From positions 1,181,425 through 1,245,424 of the forward strand of contig BCKL01000002.1 in NCBI GenBank assembly GCA_001600635.1: 64,000 bases of DNA, written 5' to 3'. Positions 9,815 through 21,531 of the stretch are shown here, in pieces. This DNA is from Leucosporidium creatinivorum (Eukaryota > Basidiomycota > Microbotryomycetes > Leucosporidiales > Leucosporidiaceae). Under the pieces are notes generated by a model, which was not told the DNA's origin, ran no database searches, and saw nothing but the letters and a program-made list of their open reading frames with translations. Made by a program: the position numbers and the translations under genes. Within the stretch, counting starts at the first letter, position 1. Each line of letters begins with the position of its first letter.

Positions 9815-12800
9815 ATGAGCGCTACACGAGCAACCATCTCGCGAGGATATGTACCTCCTTATGCTACGGGAGCCGCCACTGCAGCGACCAAGGCTACAGG
9901 GATCTCGTTCGCCAGCGTAGCTCACACGGGAGGAGCTACAGCGGGAGGGGCAAGCGGGACAGCTACAGCTCAGGCGACGGTCATCATCGTCGACTCGAAC
10001 GGCGGAGTCGATAGCAACAGCTTGCTGGCGTACTTTACTCGGGTCAGTCTGCAGAGCCGCGCGTTGTTGCTTGCGCTCGGCGAGCGGACGAACGGCTCGA
10101 GATGGAGCTGACGCCCGCCTTCACAAACTACAGCCCTACCTCGACGCTCATACCCTCTCTATCCCAACCTGGCGCTACGCCTACATCCTCTGGATCATCA
10201 TCGCCGGTACCCTCGTCTGCTGGTCAGCCGCCTACCACCTCTCCGGCTCCGGCCACGGCGGGAGTGCCATGGGAGCTATCTTCAGGAAGTACTCGATCAG
10301 GAGGATTGCTGTCGGCGGGAAAGTCAAGAGGAAGGATGCCGAGGGAGGGGAGAAGGGAGTCGTGAGGAGCAAGATCCGCTTCGCTAGTCCGACTTATGCT
10401 CAGCTGGCGACGATTGTTGGGTTGATTGGAGTGGCATTGTGCTTGAGCTTCGTTGGGCCAGACTATATCGCTGTGAGTGACGGTCTCCATCCGAACTAAG
10501 CCAAAGCCGAGCTGACCTCGGGTTCGCCTTCGCAGCCTACGACCTGTGTCTTTGGCGGATATTGCGGCTACACCGGCTACGAGAGCGGTGGTCCGCCCAG
10601 GACGACCTACGCCGCAAAGAAGCGATCCCTCCCCCTCGCCTCCTGGAACTTTGTCCCCGCCGACCCTTTCAACGAAGCGACTCCCCCTCCTCCCACGCCC
10701 GCCAGTCTCGGCTACACCATCCAGAAGCGAGGAGTGAACAACCCGAACGGTTACGCGCCTTTCAAGCGGGTCCACTGAATCCTGAGTATAACTCTCAACT
10801 TGACGTTCTGACTACTAATTCCCACAGCGACCCGCTACTCGCTAGCAGCAATATCGACATCGAGGCCAACTACTGGTCGGCGGCGGCCAGGCTGGGCTTG
10901 ATCTCGTATGCGATGCTGCCTTTGGCCATCACATTGGCGGTGAAGCAGGTGAGTCCAGAGTTGAAGGAGGCTCGGCGGTGAAGAGCCGGCGCGCGGAACT
11001 GACTGGCCTTCCCTCGGCGCAGTGGCCCTTCAACATTTGGGCGAGCCCTTTCCTGACCAACTACCATTTCGACAAGGTGCGTCGTCATTTCCATACACCT
11101 CGAACTAGCACTGATTCAAACTCTCCCGCAGACCGCGATCCTCCATCGCTGGTCGGGTAGGTCTGCCTCGAGCTTGTTCTTCGTGAGTCTGCGCTGACTG
11201 CTATCCCTTTACAGGTCGTGTCATCTGGCTCTTCGCTTCAGGCCACATCGGCGCATGGTTCTACCAGCTCGCCATCGACAAGGATCCCTTCGGCCGCCCC
11301 GTCCTCGTCCCAGTCTGGCAGTGGTTCCGCTTCGTCGCCGGTGCAGTAGTGAGAATGCGCGCTTGCTTCTTTGGAGATCTTCGCTGATGCTCTGTCTCGG
11401 CAGGCCTACGTCCTCCTCACCATCATCATGCTCTTCTCGTTCAAGGCTGTGCGCAACCGCTACTACGAGTTCTTCTACTGGTCGCATGTCGGCCTCGTCA
11501 TCCTCTTCCTCGCCGCCTGCATCATCCATCATCGAGTGAGTTGTCTCGCTACCCCTACAGCGGACCTTGCTGACCCCGCATCGCTACAGCCCCTCATGTG
11601 GTGGCCCATCATCGCCGCGATCTGGTGGGGAGCCGAGCGATTCGTTCGCTTCCTCGTCTTCCTCCACATCAACGGCTTCACCAGAGGGATCGGCTTCCGC
11701 GCTCCTCGCGATAGTCACATCAAGCGCAGCAGCGTACAGAGCTTCTCGGTCAACAACGTCGAGAAGGTTGAAGGCTTCTCCGACCACAAGTCGACGCCTC
11801 GCTACCCTCCTTCGCCCTACGACGAGTCGGCCGAGCCTCTTTCGCCTACGCACTACGGCCAAGACCACGCCAGCCACGCCTACCCTCCTTCCTCGCCCAC
11901 GCACCCTCGCACCGGCTCTCAAACCCCTGCGCCGAGCTACCACCACTCGCCTTCGCCCTCCTACGCCCTGTCCCGCTCTCGCCAACTCCCTCCTCGCGGT
12001 TTCGCTTCGGCGCAACTCCTTCCCGGCCGCACCGTCCGCCTCACCATCAACACCGTCGTCCCTCTTCGCTGGCGACCAGGCCAGCACGTCTTCCTCTCCA
12101 TCCCCGCCGTCCGTCTCTTCGAAGCCCACCCCTACACCATCGTCAGCATCGACGATCGCGCCAAGGGGATCGCACCTCTCGGCGGCAGCGGCGCGCTCAA
12201 GAGCCAAGGAAGCGAGATTGTCATGCTCATCCGCGCGCAGAAGGGCTTTTCCAAGGCGCTGTGGGATTATGTCGGCAAGGCGAGGAAGGAGAAGGAGAGT
12301 CGAGGAGCTGGAGCGCAAGAGTGCGCCAAGGGCATCAACTTGAGGGCCTTGGTGAGCTGGCCGCTGGGCTCCTCGGCGAGGGTGTCGTGGGATAGCTACG
12401 AGAGCTTGTTGATCGTTTGCGGAGGAACGGGCGTGACGTTCGGGATGTCAGTGCTCGAGTACACCTGTAGGATGATGGCGAGGAGGGATAAGGGCGGTGG
12501 AAAGTACAAGACGACGAGGGTTCGCTTCGTCTGGATCTTGAGGGAGTTTGGTGAGTGATATAGGCTTTCGCTACCCTCGTGATCCTTCCGCTGCTGACCT
12601 TCTCTCCGCTTCGCAGCCCACCTGAGCTGGGTCGCGCCTACCCTTCGCCGCTGCCTCGACATCCTCGACTCCTCGCAACTCCAAATCGACCTCTTCGTCT
12701 CTCGCGATGCTCCCCGCCCATCTCGTCGCACTCGTCGTCAGCAGTCCAGCTCGCACTTCCAGCAGCCCTACCCCTCAGCCGATGGCGAGTTTGCCCCTCC

Positions 12801-13799
12801 TCAAGCTCCCTTCGCCCGCCAGCCTCGTTCCAAGTCCAACCAATCCTTCGATAGCGACATGTCGGACGTCAGCGACGCCGAGGACGACAGCGGAGCCTCG
12901 TTCACCGCACCATCGAACGCCTACACCCAGACTCCCGATTACGGGGAGCAGATCGACTCGGTCACCGACCTCGTCCTGTTCGACGGAGAGGACGACGAGA
13001 GGACAGCGGGCGAGGTTGAGCTGTCCAGCAAGGTTCGCAGCGCAGGCAAGATCCGCAGGGCGCTGTCGAGGAAGAAGACCAAGCGTGGACCACCGGCGGC
13101 CAACAACCTTGGCGCTCGTCCTCTGCTCGCTCAGAGCTCTTCGGACTTCTCGACCTTCGGCACCGAGCAGGACGTCGGCTACTCGAGCCTCTCGGGCGCC
13201 GCAGGAGTCCGTCGGCCCTCGCCCTACAACCGCGCCGATAGCTCCTTCGCGCAGACGGGATCGTTCGCCGACCTCAGCTTCGCCGGAGCCGACGACCCTC
13301 ACTCCGAGATCCAGTCGCTCGCTGGGTCGAGTCGCCACCTCGTCGGCTCGGGCGGCAAGCGTTCTAGTGGAGGAGAGGAGGTCAAGAATGAAGAGTTCGA
13401 CTTCCTCGACGTTACCGAGGAGGATCAGGAGGATCTCGAGGTCGTCGCCGAGCTCGCCAAGCCGGGCTACCCCAAGCTCAAGGAGATCCTGGGCGAAGAG
13501 ATTGACCGTTCGACGGGCAAGACGATGGTTGCTTGTGAGTCAGCCTGCTCTGCCGCCTTTCGCATAGCCTTGACCTGACGACTCTCTCTTCTTCGCAGGC
13601 TGTGGACCGAACGGCCTCAACACCCTTATTCGCCATCTCGTCTCGGATCGCATCGACTTGGCCAAGGTGCTGAAAGGCGATCCTCGAGGACAAGTGTCAC
13701 TCACGTACGTCTGGGCTCGCTCGGCGACCTGCCTCCTCGTTTGCTCTGGCTGACCTCTTCGAACCGTCGCTTGACAGCTGCGAGGACTTCTCCTTCTAA
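9815..13799 (+). CDS. ferric/cupric reductase transmembrane protein (FRE family)
   Basis: Plasma-membrane flavocytochrome that moves electrons from NADPH through FAD and two haems to ferric iron outside the cell. About 12 exons, roughly 1,090 residues. The membrane half has segments such as YAYILWIIIAGTLVCW and ATIVGLIGVALCLSF, then TAILHRWSGRVIWLF...HIGAW and FFYWSHVGLVILFL, carrying the bis-haem histidines. The flavin domain has RWRPGQHVFLSIP and EAHPYTIVS (FAD-binding HPFT-like). The nucleotide site is IVCGGTGVTFGMSVLEYTCR, and the C-terminus CCGPNGL...CEDFSF is the family's end signature. Oddities: a ~230-residue acidic/Ser-rich insert (about 12,700-13,480) splits the NADPH domain, and the junction at 10766-10827 only keeps frame if the intron uses a GC donor. 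ATG at 9815 was chosen; an in-frame alternative 36 bases upstream would add 12 residues. Confidence 0.87.
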
Positions 13800-14237
13800 C
13801 CTCAATTTGTCGCTGTACATATCTCGCCCCTTCCCTTCGACCTCATCGGACTCACGGACCATCTCGGCTTTCGTCAAGGACACTTCACCTCGCTCATACA
13901 TGGACCTTAGCCTCTTCCTCCCCACTTGTAGCTCTCACTGCACTCCTGACGCCTGTTCGAATGCATATAGATTCGCTCGCGTACTCTGCCTGCCTCTCGG
14001 TCGGTCGGTCGGTCGGGCGAGAAATGAAAGATGAACGAGAGCACTCGAGAGCTCGAATCGTTGTTGCACGGCTAGGCAGTGTAGTTGAGGTGTGTACGCA
14101 TGTAGAAAGAGACTGGTAGGAAGACAGTGGACGAGTATTAACGGCACAACAAGCAAATGGGGAGGAAACGAGCGCTGGTAGAACGAGGATAGCAGAGGGG
14201 AAGGGGGTAGGACTAAGGTGGTAATAATGACGAGACC
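13800..14237. other. convergent 3' spacer with short GGTC repeat
   Basis: Lies between the stops of the ferric reductase (+) and the second HSF-type gene (-). Contains a short (ggtc) tandem run near 14000. No gene seen. Confidence 0.45.
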
Positions 14238-15663
14238 TTAGTCGCTCGAAGTAGAGTGACCGTACAGAGTGCTGAGGTCGTGGTTGGAGAGCGTGTAGTA
14301 TTGAGGCGGCTTGCGATGAGTTTCGGCGATGGGAGGCGAGGCGGCGAAGGGGGAGGGGTCGTCGGCCGTCGATGTAGTCGCGTGGTCGTCGAAGAGGCTA
14401 AGGAGAGTGCGCGAAGGGGCAGGAGCGGGCGAGGCGAAGGCTGCGTGCTGCTTGCTGTCGCCGTCCGAGGAGCTTGAGTTGGAATCGGGCGAGGGAGGTG
14501 CAGCGGCGGCGCCGACCAGACCGGTGGGGTGGTAATGCAGCATAGAAGGGCCGGCTTGGTCGTACTTGCCTTCGACGAGAGCGGGTGGGATGGAGGTGGG
14601 CGACTGGAAGTAGCTCGGCGTTGAAGAGGAGCCGCTTGGGTTGAACGAGTAGGCGTGAGGGGGAAGGCCGAAAGTCGCGGTCGAAGGGGTGTGGAGAGGC
14701 GAGGGGAAGGGAGCGTGGAGTGGAGAAGGGTACGGCGAATGCTGCCAGTGGTCTTGAGCGCGAGGAGGGAGGGAGAAGGTCGACCAGCTCGACGCCTTGA
14801 GGCCTGAAGTCGAGGCAAGCGAATCTTGATGCGGCTGCTCGTGGTAGGCCTGGTGCGGCTCCTCAGAGTCGTACTCGTCCGGAGTAGCAGCCTTCACCGC
14901 TTCAGCGTCCCCCTCCACCTCGTCGTCGAGCTCAAAATCTTGATCTTGCTCGGTCGAGGCGCTGGAACCTCGGCGATTGGCAGTCCTTTTGCGCGCGCGA
15001 AGCTTGCGTACGATGAGCGAGGTCTCGTCGCGGCTGCCCCGGTTGAAGTGGCCAGAGGGATGCCTGCGAGCGAAGGATGAGACGAGCGAGGGTCAGCCCC
15101 GCCCTGCCGAGCTTCGACCGAGACCGAGGGGTCGAATCCAAGCGACTCACGAAAAGATGATGTAGGACTGGGCAGCAGGAAGCCTGTCACCAGAACGGCG
15201 CCTATCCGACAAACGCTTGAACCTAGTGAAGGAAACGGCGCGATAGAGGAATGGCGGAGAGTTAGCGAGGCGTCTTGCTGCTGAAAGCTGCTGTAGCTCA
15301 CCCGTAGTACGACAGCTGCCTCACGAAGGAGGAGAGGCTGTGTGCATAGCTTTTCAGCTGCGTTTCGCTGCTTCCCAAGCCGCTGTAAGCTACTCACCTG
15401 CGGAACACAAAGCCACCGCCTGCGAGCGCGAGACGAGCTCGTACATCATCTCCAGCGATACGGAAGCGGTCTCCTGCACCATCCCAGCAGAGGTCTACAC
15501 AATCGAGTGACAAGGTACTGCAGGAGCGAGCTGGAAGTCAGCTCAACGGCCCAAAGTCACAAGGACGCCTGATGTCCGGGGAAGGCTGAGCTGTAACTCA
15601 CTCCCACAGCTGCTGCACGAAGCGTGAGCGGGATGCACTGTTGTTGCTGCTGGTCTTGGCCAT
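14238..15663 (-). CDS. divergent HSF-type DNA-binding domain protein with N-terminal DBD
   Basis: A second HSF-fold regulator. Exons 15602-15663, 15398-15517, 15302-15349, 15151-15222 and 14238-15063 sum to 1128 nt, giving 375 residues. The DBD begins at residue ~14: RFVQQLWDTLSLDC, then SYAHSLSSFVRQLSYYGFKR (recognition helix; YY where HSFs usually have MY) and FSHPSGHFNRGSRDETSLIV, then RKLRARKR. In most HSFs a Trp/Phe-rich beta strand (F-x-W) precedes the recognition helix; here that part is weak, so the domain is diverged. The rest is a Ser/Pro/His-rich tail with an acidic patch just after the DBD. No clear HR-A/B heptads. The short exons inside the DBD have well-formed GT-AG ends and consistent phases. 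Probably a yeast/hyphal or stress regulator of the Sfl1/Skn7-like class; function inferred from the fold only. Confidence 0.75.
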
Positions 15664-16940
15664 AGCTGCTAGCGACCTGAGCGAGCGGAAAGGGGAGAGA
15701 GGCGAGAGAAGGAGGGAGGGAGAGAGCGAAGATCAAGTGGGGGTCGAGCCCAAGTCCGAATCGACGGCGAAAGACACAGCGTTCGATTGCTTTTTCGCAA
15801 CGAATGAGTGCAGGTGACTTCTGCTGGGACTAGTTTCACATGACAGCGTCAGGCCCTTAGGCTTTCCCTAGTCTTCTCCCTACCTCGCCTTCAGACGGCG
15901 CTGCTGTCCTACAAAGTTCTTGCACCGCCTCCTACTGTTACAACAAGCAGCTCAGACAACCATAGAGCGCTCTCTGTAGCTTCCCGAAGTCGCGGCGAGA
16001 CGTGATGTCGGTTCCCGGCAGCTCGGCGATGGCTTTGAGGGGCCAACTTCCGCCTGCAGACGCCGGTCGGCTTCCACCGTGCCCTGCTGAGTTCCATCTT
16101 TTCCTGTAGATCGCTGGCTTTTCGGGCAAGGGCAGCAACGGGCGGTACGAGCCTGTGAGGCTCCCAGAGTCCGAGTTCGGCTGCCCTGCCTCGATCTGCT
16201 CGGCGCGCGGTCGCCTCCTGCTTCACCTGTACCCAAGTAGGCTTACAGCCAGACACTCTGTCCTTGTTTTACATCCGTACATCCCCTTCCCAGCTCCCTC
16301 CGAGCCACACGCGTGCTAAATTGCGCCGAAAGTCTCAACTCCCCCTTCCAGGACCTCGCATAACGCCGTCGCGCCTCGCGGCCTGGCTGCTTCGTGAAGC
16401 TTGCTTCCTCACGCGAGCGTACCAGCCCGCCATCTCACCTGCTTTGACCGTGGTGACCCGGCTAGGCAGGAGCCTCACCTTCGGTACCGCTGTCGAGCCA
16501 TCGCCGAGCTCGTTCCTTCGGACTTTGGCTGTTTCAAAGCTCACTCTACTCTAATTTCGCCCCACCGGACCGATCCGTCAGAACCTGGGGGACATCTTTG
16601 GACCCTCTTCTCCTCCGACGGAAGGTGGCGGGTGGGTTCGAAGCAACAACATCCGATCTGAATCCAAGCCCCTTGCGAGAGCGAGCTTGACGTCGGTGTG
16701 AGCCACTTGTGTGATGCGAAGGGCTGTACATGACGATGAGCCGGCGATTGGTTCGGGTAGACGCGTGCACACGACACGCGTGCTCGCGATAGGGAGGGCG
16801 AGGGATCCCGAGCTCCGGCCTGGAATGCTGCTCGGTGCTGGCCGGTCGGTGGGAAACGACAACTGACGCGGTGCGGAGGGTTCGTAGGGTCAGATTCGTC
16901 ACACGTTACATCAGTACGAGCATCACGACCCCTTGAAGCT
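15664..16940. other. long spacer upstream of second HSF-type gene
   Basis: About 1.28 kb without a supported gene. It should contain the promoter of the HSF-type gene and the 3' UTR of the Mios homologue. Several open frames up to ~118 codons exist on both strands but overlap each other and lack splice or codon structure. Exact copies of the 8-mer GCTCGGCG/CGCCGAGC occur at 16021, 16198 and 16502. Confidence 0.4.
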
Positions 16941-19900
16941 CTATCCGTCTCGGCACCGACCTATCGAACGAGCAAGACGTCAGCTCGGCGCAGATCTCGA
17001 CGGAAGCCGAGAGGGGCAGAGCGAGAAAGATGCACTCACAGTCGCAATCTGCTACAGCACATACTTCGCTCCGTTCGAACCACTCGAGAACGTGCATCGT
17101 GTGTCCTGCGAAGCGGGAGGAATTAGCGTTCGGCGCCAGCAACGACCGAGAAGCTCGAACGGATACTCACCTCCATGACGGCACTTCTGGCACCAGCATA
17201 GGTTGGAGGCTGCGATATAAACGAGCAGAGATGAGCCTGTGAGCTCAATCGCGAGAGCAAAGCGAACCTACAGCCGTCAGCGGCGAACGAGTGAATCGAA
17301 GCCTTCGTAAGGCAGATGGCGCAAGCAGGGAGGGACTTGCTGCATGTTGGGCAGAGGGTGCTCTGTTGGGGTGAATGCATCAGTTCTCCAGCGCCTCGAC
17401 GAGAAGCACCATCACGCACTTTGACTCCCAGCGAGCTCGCGACACCTCGGTCGCCGCCGTGCAGCGATAGAGGCTGAGCCGCCGGTGCGATGTTGGTAGA
17501 GCAGAACTGACACCGCACAACCATCTGCGGTGGAGCAGCCTTCTTGAGCGCCTTATCGACCTCGACCGCCTCGTTATGCCTCCCCGACATCCTCGCCTGC
17601 TCCATCGCTACCCTTGCCCTTCGTCCTTGAGCACTGTCAAAGACGGCCCTCGAAGCATATAGCTGGAGGCCGTCCAATGAGCTGCGATAGGTCTGGATCC
17701 ATCGCTGGACACGACGGTCGGCGCGGATGACGCCTGGGTAGACGAACGAGACGGCGAGGGCGACCGTTTGCACGTCGGCGGTGCGGTCGAGGAAGTTGGA
17801 GAGTAGCTTGAGGCCGTCGCCTCGTAGGCCGAAGAGGACGATGGCTTCGGGGTCGCCGGTTGAGAGCGCTTCGTTGCCGAGGTCTTGTAGGAAGGGGAGG
17901 AGCTGTTGAGGGAGGCAAGGGTCAGCATGACGAGGGGACGTCGGTACGAGCTGAGGACTGACCTCGCTGTCGGAGAGGAATCTGTAGGAGACCAGGGAGC
18001 GTCAGCGCGTAGCTCGAAGGAGCGATACGAGCCTTGACCCACCTCAGCGCGACCGCGACTCGATCCTTGAGCGGTAGACCCGTCTCGTCAACGAGCTCGC
18101 GCCAGTCGCCACTAGCGAGAAAGGCGAACATGGCTGTGGGGTTTAAGCAGGGCGAGTCAGCGCTCAGACTAACTTTGATGGCCGTTGGAGCTCACCTCGA
18201 ACCCAAGGTGTGTCTCCGTCGCTCGAGAGGGAGCGGCAGAGGTCGGCGTAGGCGCTGTCGGTGCCCTTGAGGTCCTTCTGGGCGATCTGTAGTAGAGTGA
18301 ATAGGTCAGCGAGTATTCCAGTAAGCGATGCATGTCGAACGAGACCCACGTAGGCAGCAAGAATGGGCGCGAGCATTCGGATGTTCTCCTCTGCGGAGCT
18401 CGGAGGGTCAGCCGAGTAGCTCGAGCTCGGATTGACTAGCATCTCACCCTTGCAGCTCTTGAGATACGACATTGCTTTCTCGAGATGCCCCGAGAAGAAC
18501 GCATGCCTCGCGGCGGCCTCGTAGTTGTCCTCCTTGATGAACCTGATCGGCGCCGAAACAAGTCAGCTCTTGATTGTCTCCCTCGCAGGCCGAACTCACC
18601 TCAAGCACACAGCCTCATAGTCGTCCTCCCAATCGGCTCCACAGCTCTGCAACGCCAACTTCCTCTGACTCGCAAACGAGCTCGACGAAATCGCAAACGT
18701 GCCGTCAATCTTCCTCCTCTGCACCAACGCACTCGCCGCCGCCGAGTAGGCAGCGTTCTTCGTCTGCGCTTCGTCGCCTTTACGTAGCGAGCGAGTGATG
18801 TCGCTGTAGATGGTGCGGGAGGTGGATTTGGGCGAGTGGTGAGGTGTTGAGGAGTGGGTAGAGGAGGCGGAGGCGTCGCGGGAGGAGCAGGAGCGGAAGC
18901 CGACGAGGATGGGAATGACACCTCGATAGCGGAAGTCGTAGTCGTTTAGACAGGCGTCTTTGGAAAGGGCTTCGGCGCCTGTGGAGCAGTAGGGACGGTT
19001 AGCTCGTCGCTGGGTTCGGAAAGTAAAGAGGACATACGAGCTATCCAAGACCACAGCTCCGAGATGGAAGAGTCGCAAAGAGCAGCGTTGGCGAGTGCCT
19101 GTACGCGTGAGTGAGATCGTCAGCTCAATGCATCAAGCTTGACGAGGGGGAGATCATCTCACGTCCGAGCCGACGCCCTTCTCCACCCTCTGCCTCGTCA
19201 AAACCGACACGTCCGTACTCAACGCCGCCAATCCCGATCTGGAGAGCACGTCCTGCTCTGCTGGTCCCGCCTGCGTGTCGCCCGACCTCGACAATCGCCT
19301 CGGCGTGACTGAGCCTGACGGCCTCGGCGTTCGATTCCGATCGAAAGCAGGCAGGCTCGCCACGTTGAGCGAGAAAGTCCGACCTCGGGCGAGGAGGATA
19401 CGGTTGGCTTTGAGGCCTTCTGGCGAGTCGACCTCCTCGCCCGTGACTGCCACCTCGGGTGGTGGAGGGTCGATGTGGAAGGTGGAGAAGCCGGAGGGTG
19501 CAGCGTCGCTGGAGACGAGGAGACCGCGGTCGAGGAAGGCCGAGTGTTGGGTTGGTGGGAGCTCGATGACTTCGAGGCGGTGGCCTGAGCTGCCGGGGGA
19601 GGAGGTGTCGCGCGAGACGCCGAGGAAGTGGGTTGATGTAGGGTTGAGGGGAGAGGGGAGGAAGGCGAAGGAAGTGAGAGGGTTCTGGAAGTTGCGTGCT
19701 GTGGAAGTAATAGGTCAGCGAAGGGAGAGCCCGTCAAGCGAGCGTTGAGACTCACGTCGACGATCGCCGAGAACGACGGGCATGCGAAGGCCGTCTGTTG
19801 CTGCTGCAGTCTGCGCATGGCCTTCATACGCTCCGTGGTCGGCCGATCCAGCTTCTCCTGTCCCGCTCTCCAGCCTCGCGACCGGTCCATCCTCCACCTG

Positions 19901-21010
19901 CCACACCCGAAGCGCATGACTGTCCCTCTCGAGCGTGGTGAGGATTCCCTTCCTGGTATGATCCCACTTCATCTCGACCAACGGCTTGGCGACGATCGTT
20001 GGCCGACTCCTTGCTGATACTGCTCCCGCGTCGACCTCGGAGAAGGAGAGAAGGGCGTCCATCGGCCGCCTCAAGTCCCAGAGCCGAACGATGCCGTCCT
20101 CGCCAGAGCTGGCGAATTGCTGGCTGTTGAAAGGATTGGGAGCGAGGCAGTGCACTGCTCGGGTGCCCCAGGTCGAGACGGTGGAAGGAGGGGAGCGGAG
20201 GTCGTAGGTGCGAAGCCACTTGCCCGCCATGGCAGCGGCGAGGAGAGGAGAGCTGGACGAGGTGTTGCTGGTGCTGAGGAAGGCCGCGGCGGTGACGGTT
20301 TCGGAAGAGCCAAAGGAGAGGAGAGGGGATGGTTCGAGGTTGCCGGAGGGGGAGTTGGAGTGGGAAGCTCCGCCGTCGCGCTGCAGGATGAAGGGCTTGG
20401 TGCTGGGGGTGTTGCTCAGATCCTTGCCCGACTCGATGGCTCGTGCTGAATGCTCGACGTCGTAGATGAGCAACGACTCGCCTCGTCCCTTCTCCAGGCC
20501 GACAGCCAGCAAGCCGGGCTCAGCTTGCGAGAAGGCGACGACGTTGCAGGGCCGCGAATGGCGTACTGTAGGAGCAGGGGATCAGTTGAATGTTCACTAG
20601 ATCAGCTCCAGTACGCACTGTTGATCTGTACGGCCGAAGGAGGGTTGCCATGCTGGTGGGCGCGCGTTGCGGGTGGGGAAGAATCGAGACGAAGCAGCAG
20701 GATGCGACCGGCGTGCAAGCCGACAGCGACGAGGTCGGGGAAAGCTGTATGGGGTGACCATGCGAAGGTGCGGAGCTGTCCAAGCTCTGAGGTGCCGCCG
20801 AGGTGGTTGAACCGCGAGTGAGTGCTCGTGTGCTGTTCATTCGCGGCGAATGAGGTAGGTCGAAGGTCAGCGATAGTCTACAGACAGCAAGCCTCGGCAA
20901 TCACTCACCTCCCACTCGTACAGGCGCAGCTCGCTCCCTCCTCCGACCACGAAGCGGTTGCTGCCGCTGGGGCACGAGACGACAATCTTGGTCCTGGCAG
21001 GCTGAGCCAT
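16941..21010 (-). CDS. SEA4: Mios/Sea4 homologue, SEA (GATOR2) complex WD40 subunit
   Basis: Subunit of the vacuolar-membrane SEACAT/GATOR2 complex, which relays amino-acid status to TORC1. Sixteen exons sum to 3138 nt, giving 1045 residues. An N-terminal WD40 propeller is visible from residue ~15 (RFVVGGGSELRLYEW; TFAWSP; LLIYDV; SSGEDGIVRLWDLRRP; DSHALRVWQV). A long alpha-solenoid follows, with the family signatures ALCDSSISELWSWIA, KDACLNDYDFRYRG and SFVYPGVIRADRRVQRW. The C-terminus is a Zn-binding RING/ribbon module: CQFCSTNI, CPTCSKSLPACAICL, CWCQKCRHGGH, WF, CAVADCDCRC. The last 20-nt exon (16941-16960) was chosen because splicing at 16961-17039 gives CDCRC plus a stop, as in Mios; reading through would add a non-conserved tail. 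One internal exon is only 19 nt (17963-17981). Identification strong. Confidence 0.9.
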
Positions 21011-21531
21011 GGTGACCTACAGCAGCTCCTTGCTATCTTGTACGGTATTATCGAGCGCCAGGCGAGTTGTCGTTTTGCAGGCAAGAAGCGGTCGAAGGGA
21101 GAGAGGCTCGGAGCTCGAATTCTGGATCTGAACTGCTCCTCAGTGCGAATTGCTTTCAAGTCCGATCAAGTTGAATTCGACAGCAGATCGCTTGGTAGCT
21201 CGAAGCTGCAGCCGACGCGCTGGTTGTACTGCAGAACGCTGCTAATTGACAAGGCCGAGACCGAGGCGAACCAGTGAGCCCCTTCGCGCCCCTACTCGGC
21301 GTGAAGTGGGGCTCAGAACGTCCTCTGAGCTTCTGCAGGCTATAACTTGGGCTTGAGATATGTGTTCGGTAGAGTCTGATACAGCAGCCAAGCCACCTTC
21401 GGTATTCTTCCCCGGCGTGAGTAAGCCGAGGTTGGCGCCGCTCTCGGTGTGCTCACGAGCTCTCGCGGCCTCTCTTCCAGCTTCCACATCCGCCTCTTTG
21501 CTCGCTCAGCTTTGCTACAGCAAAATCGACA
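21011..21531. promoter_or_regulatory. divergent promoter region (Mios homologue / YTP1-like 1)
   Basis: A 521-base spacer between two start codons pointing away from each other. It holds both promoters. No clear TATA or other named site found. Confidence 0.4.

Noticed and set aside
11584-12318. Long minus-strand open frame opposite the ferric reductase
   Set aside because: Antisense shadow of a GC-rich exon; Arg/Val/Glu-rich with no domain.
15778-15800. tRNA B-box-like string gttcgattgc
   Set aside because: No matching A box, acceptor stem or anticodon arm at the right spacing.
15909-16902. Several 90-118 codon frames in the spacer upstream of the second HSF-type gene
   Set aside because: They overlap on both strands and show neither splice signals nor recognisable motifs.
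16962-17039. Reading through the last Mios intron to a longer C-terminus
   Set aside because: Splicing gives the expected CDCRC ending, with a CTGAC branch motif and tag acceptor; read-through adds a non-conserved tail.
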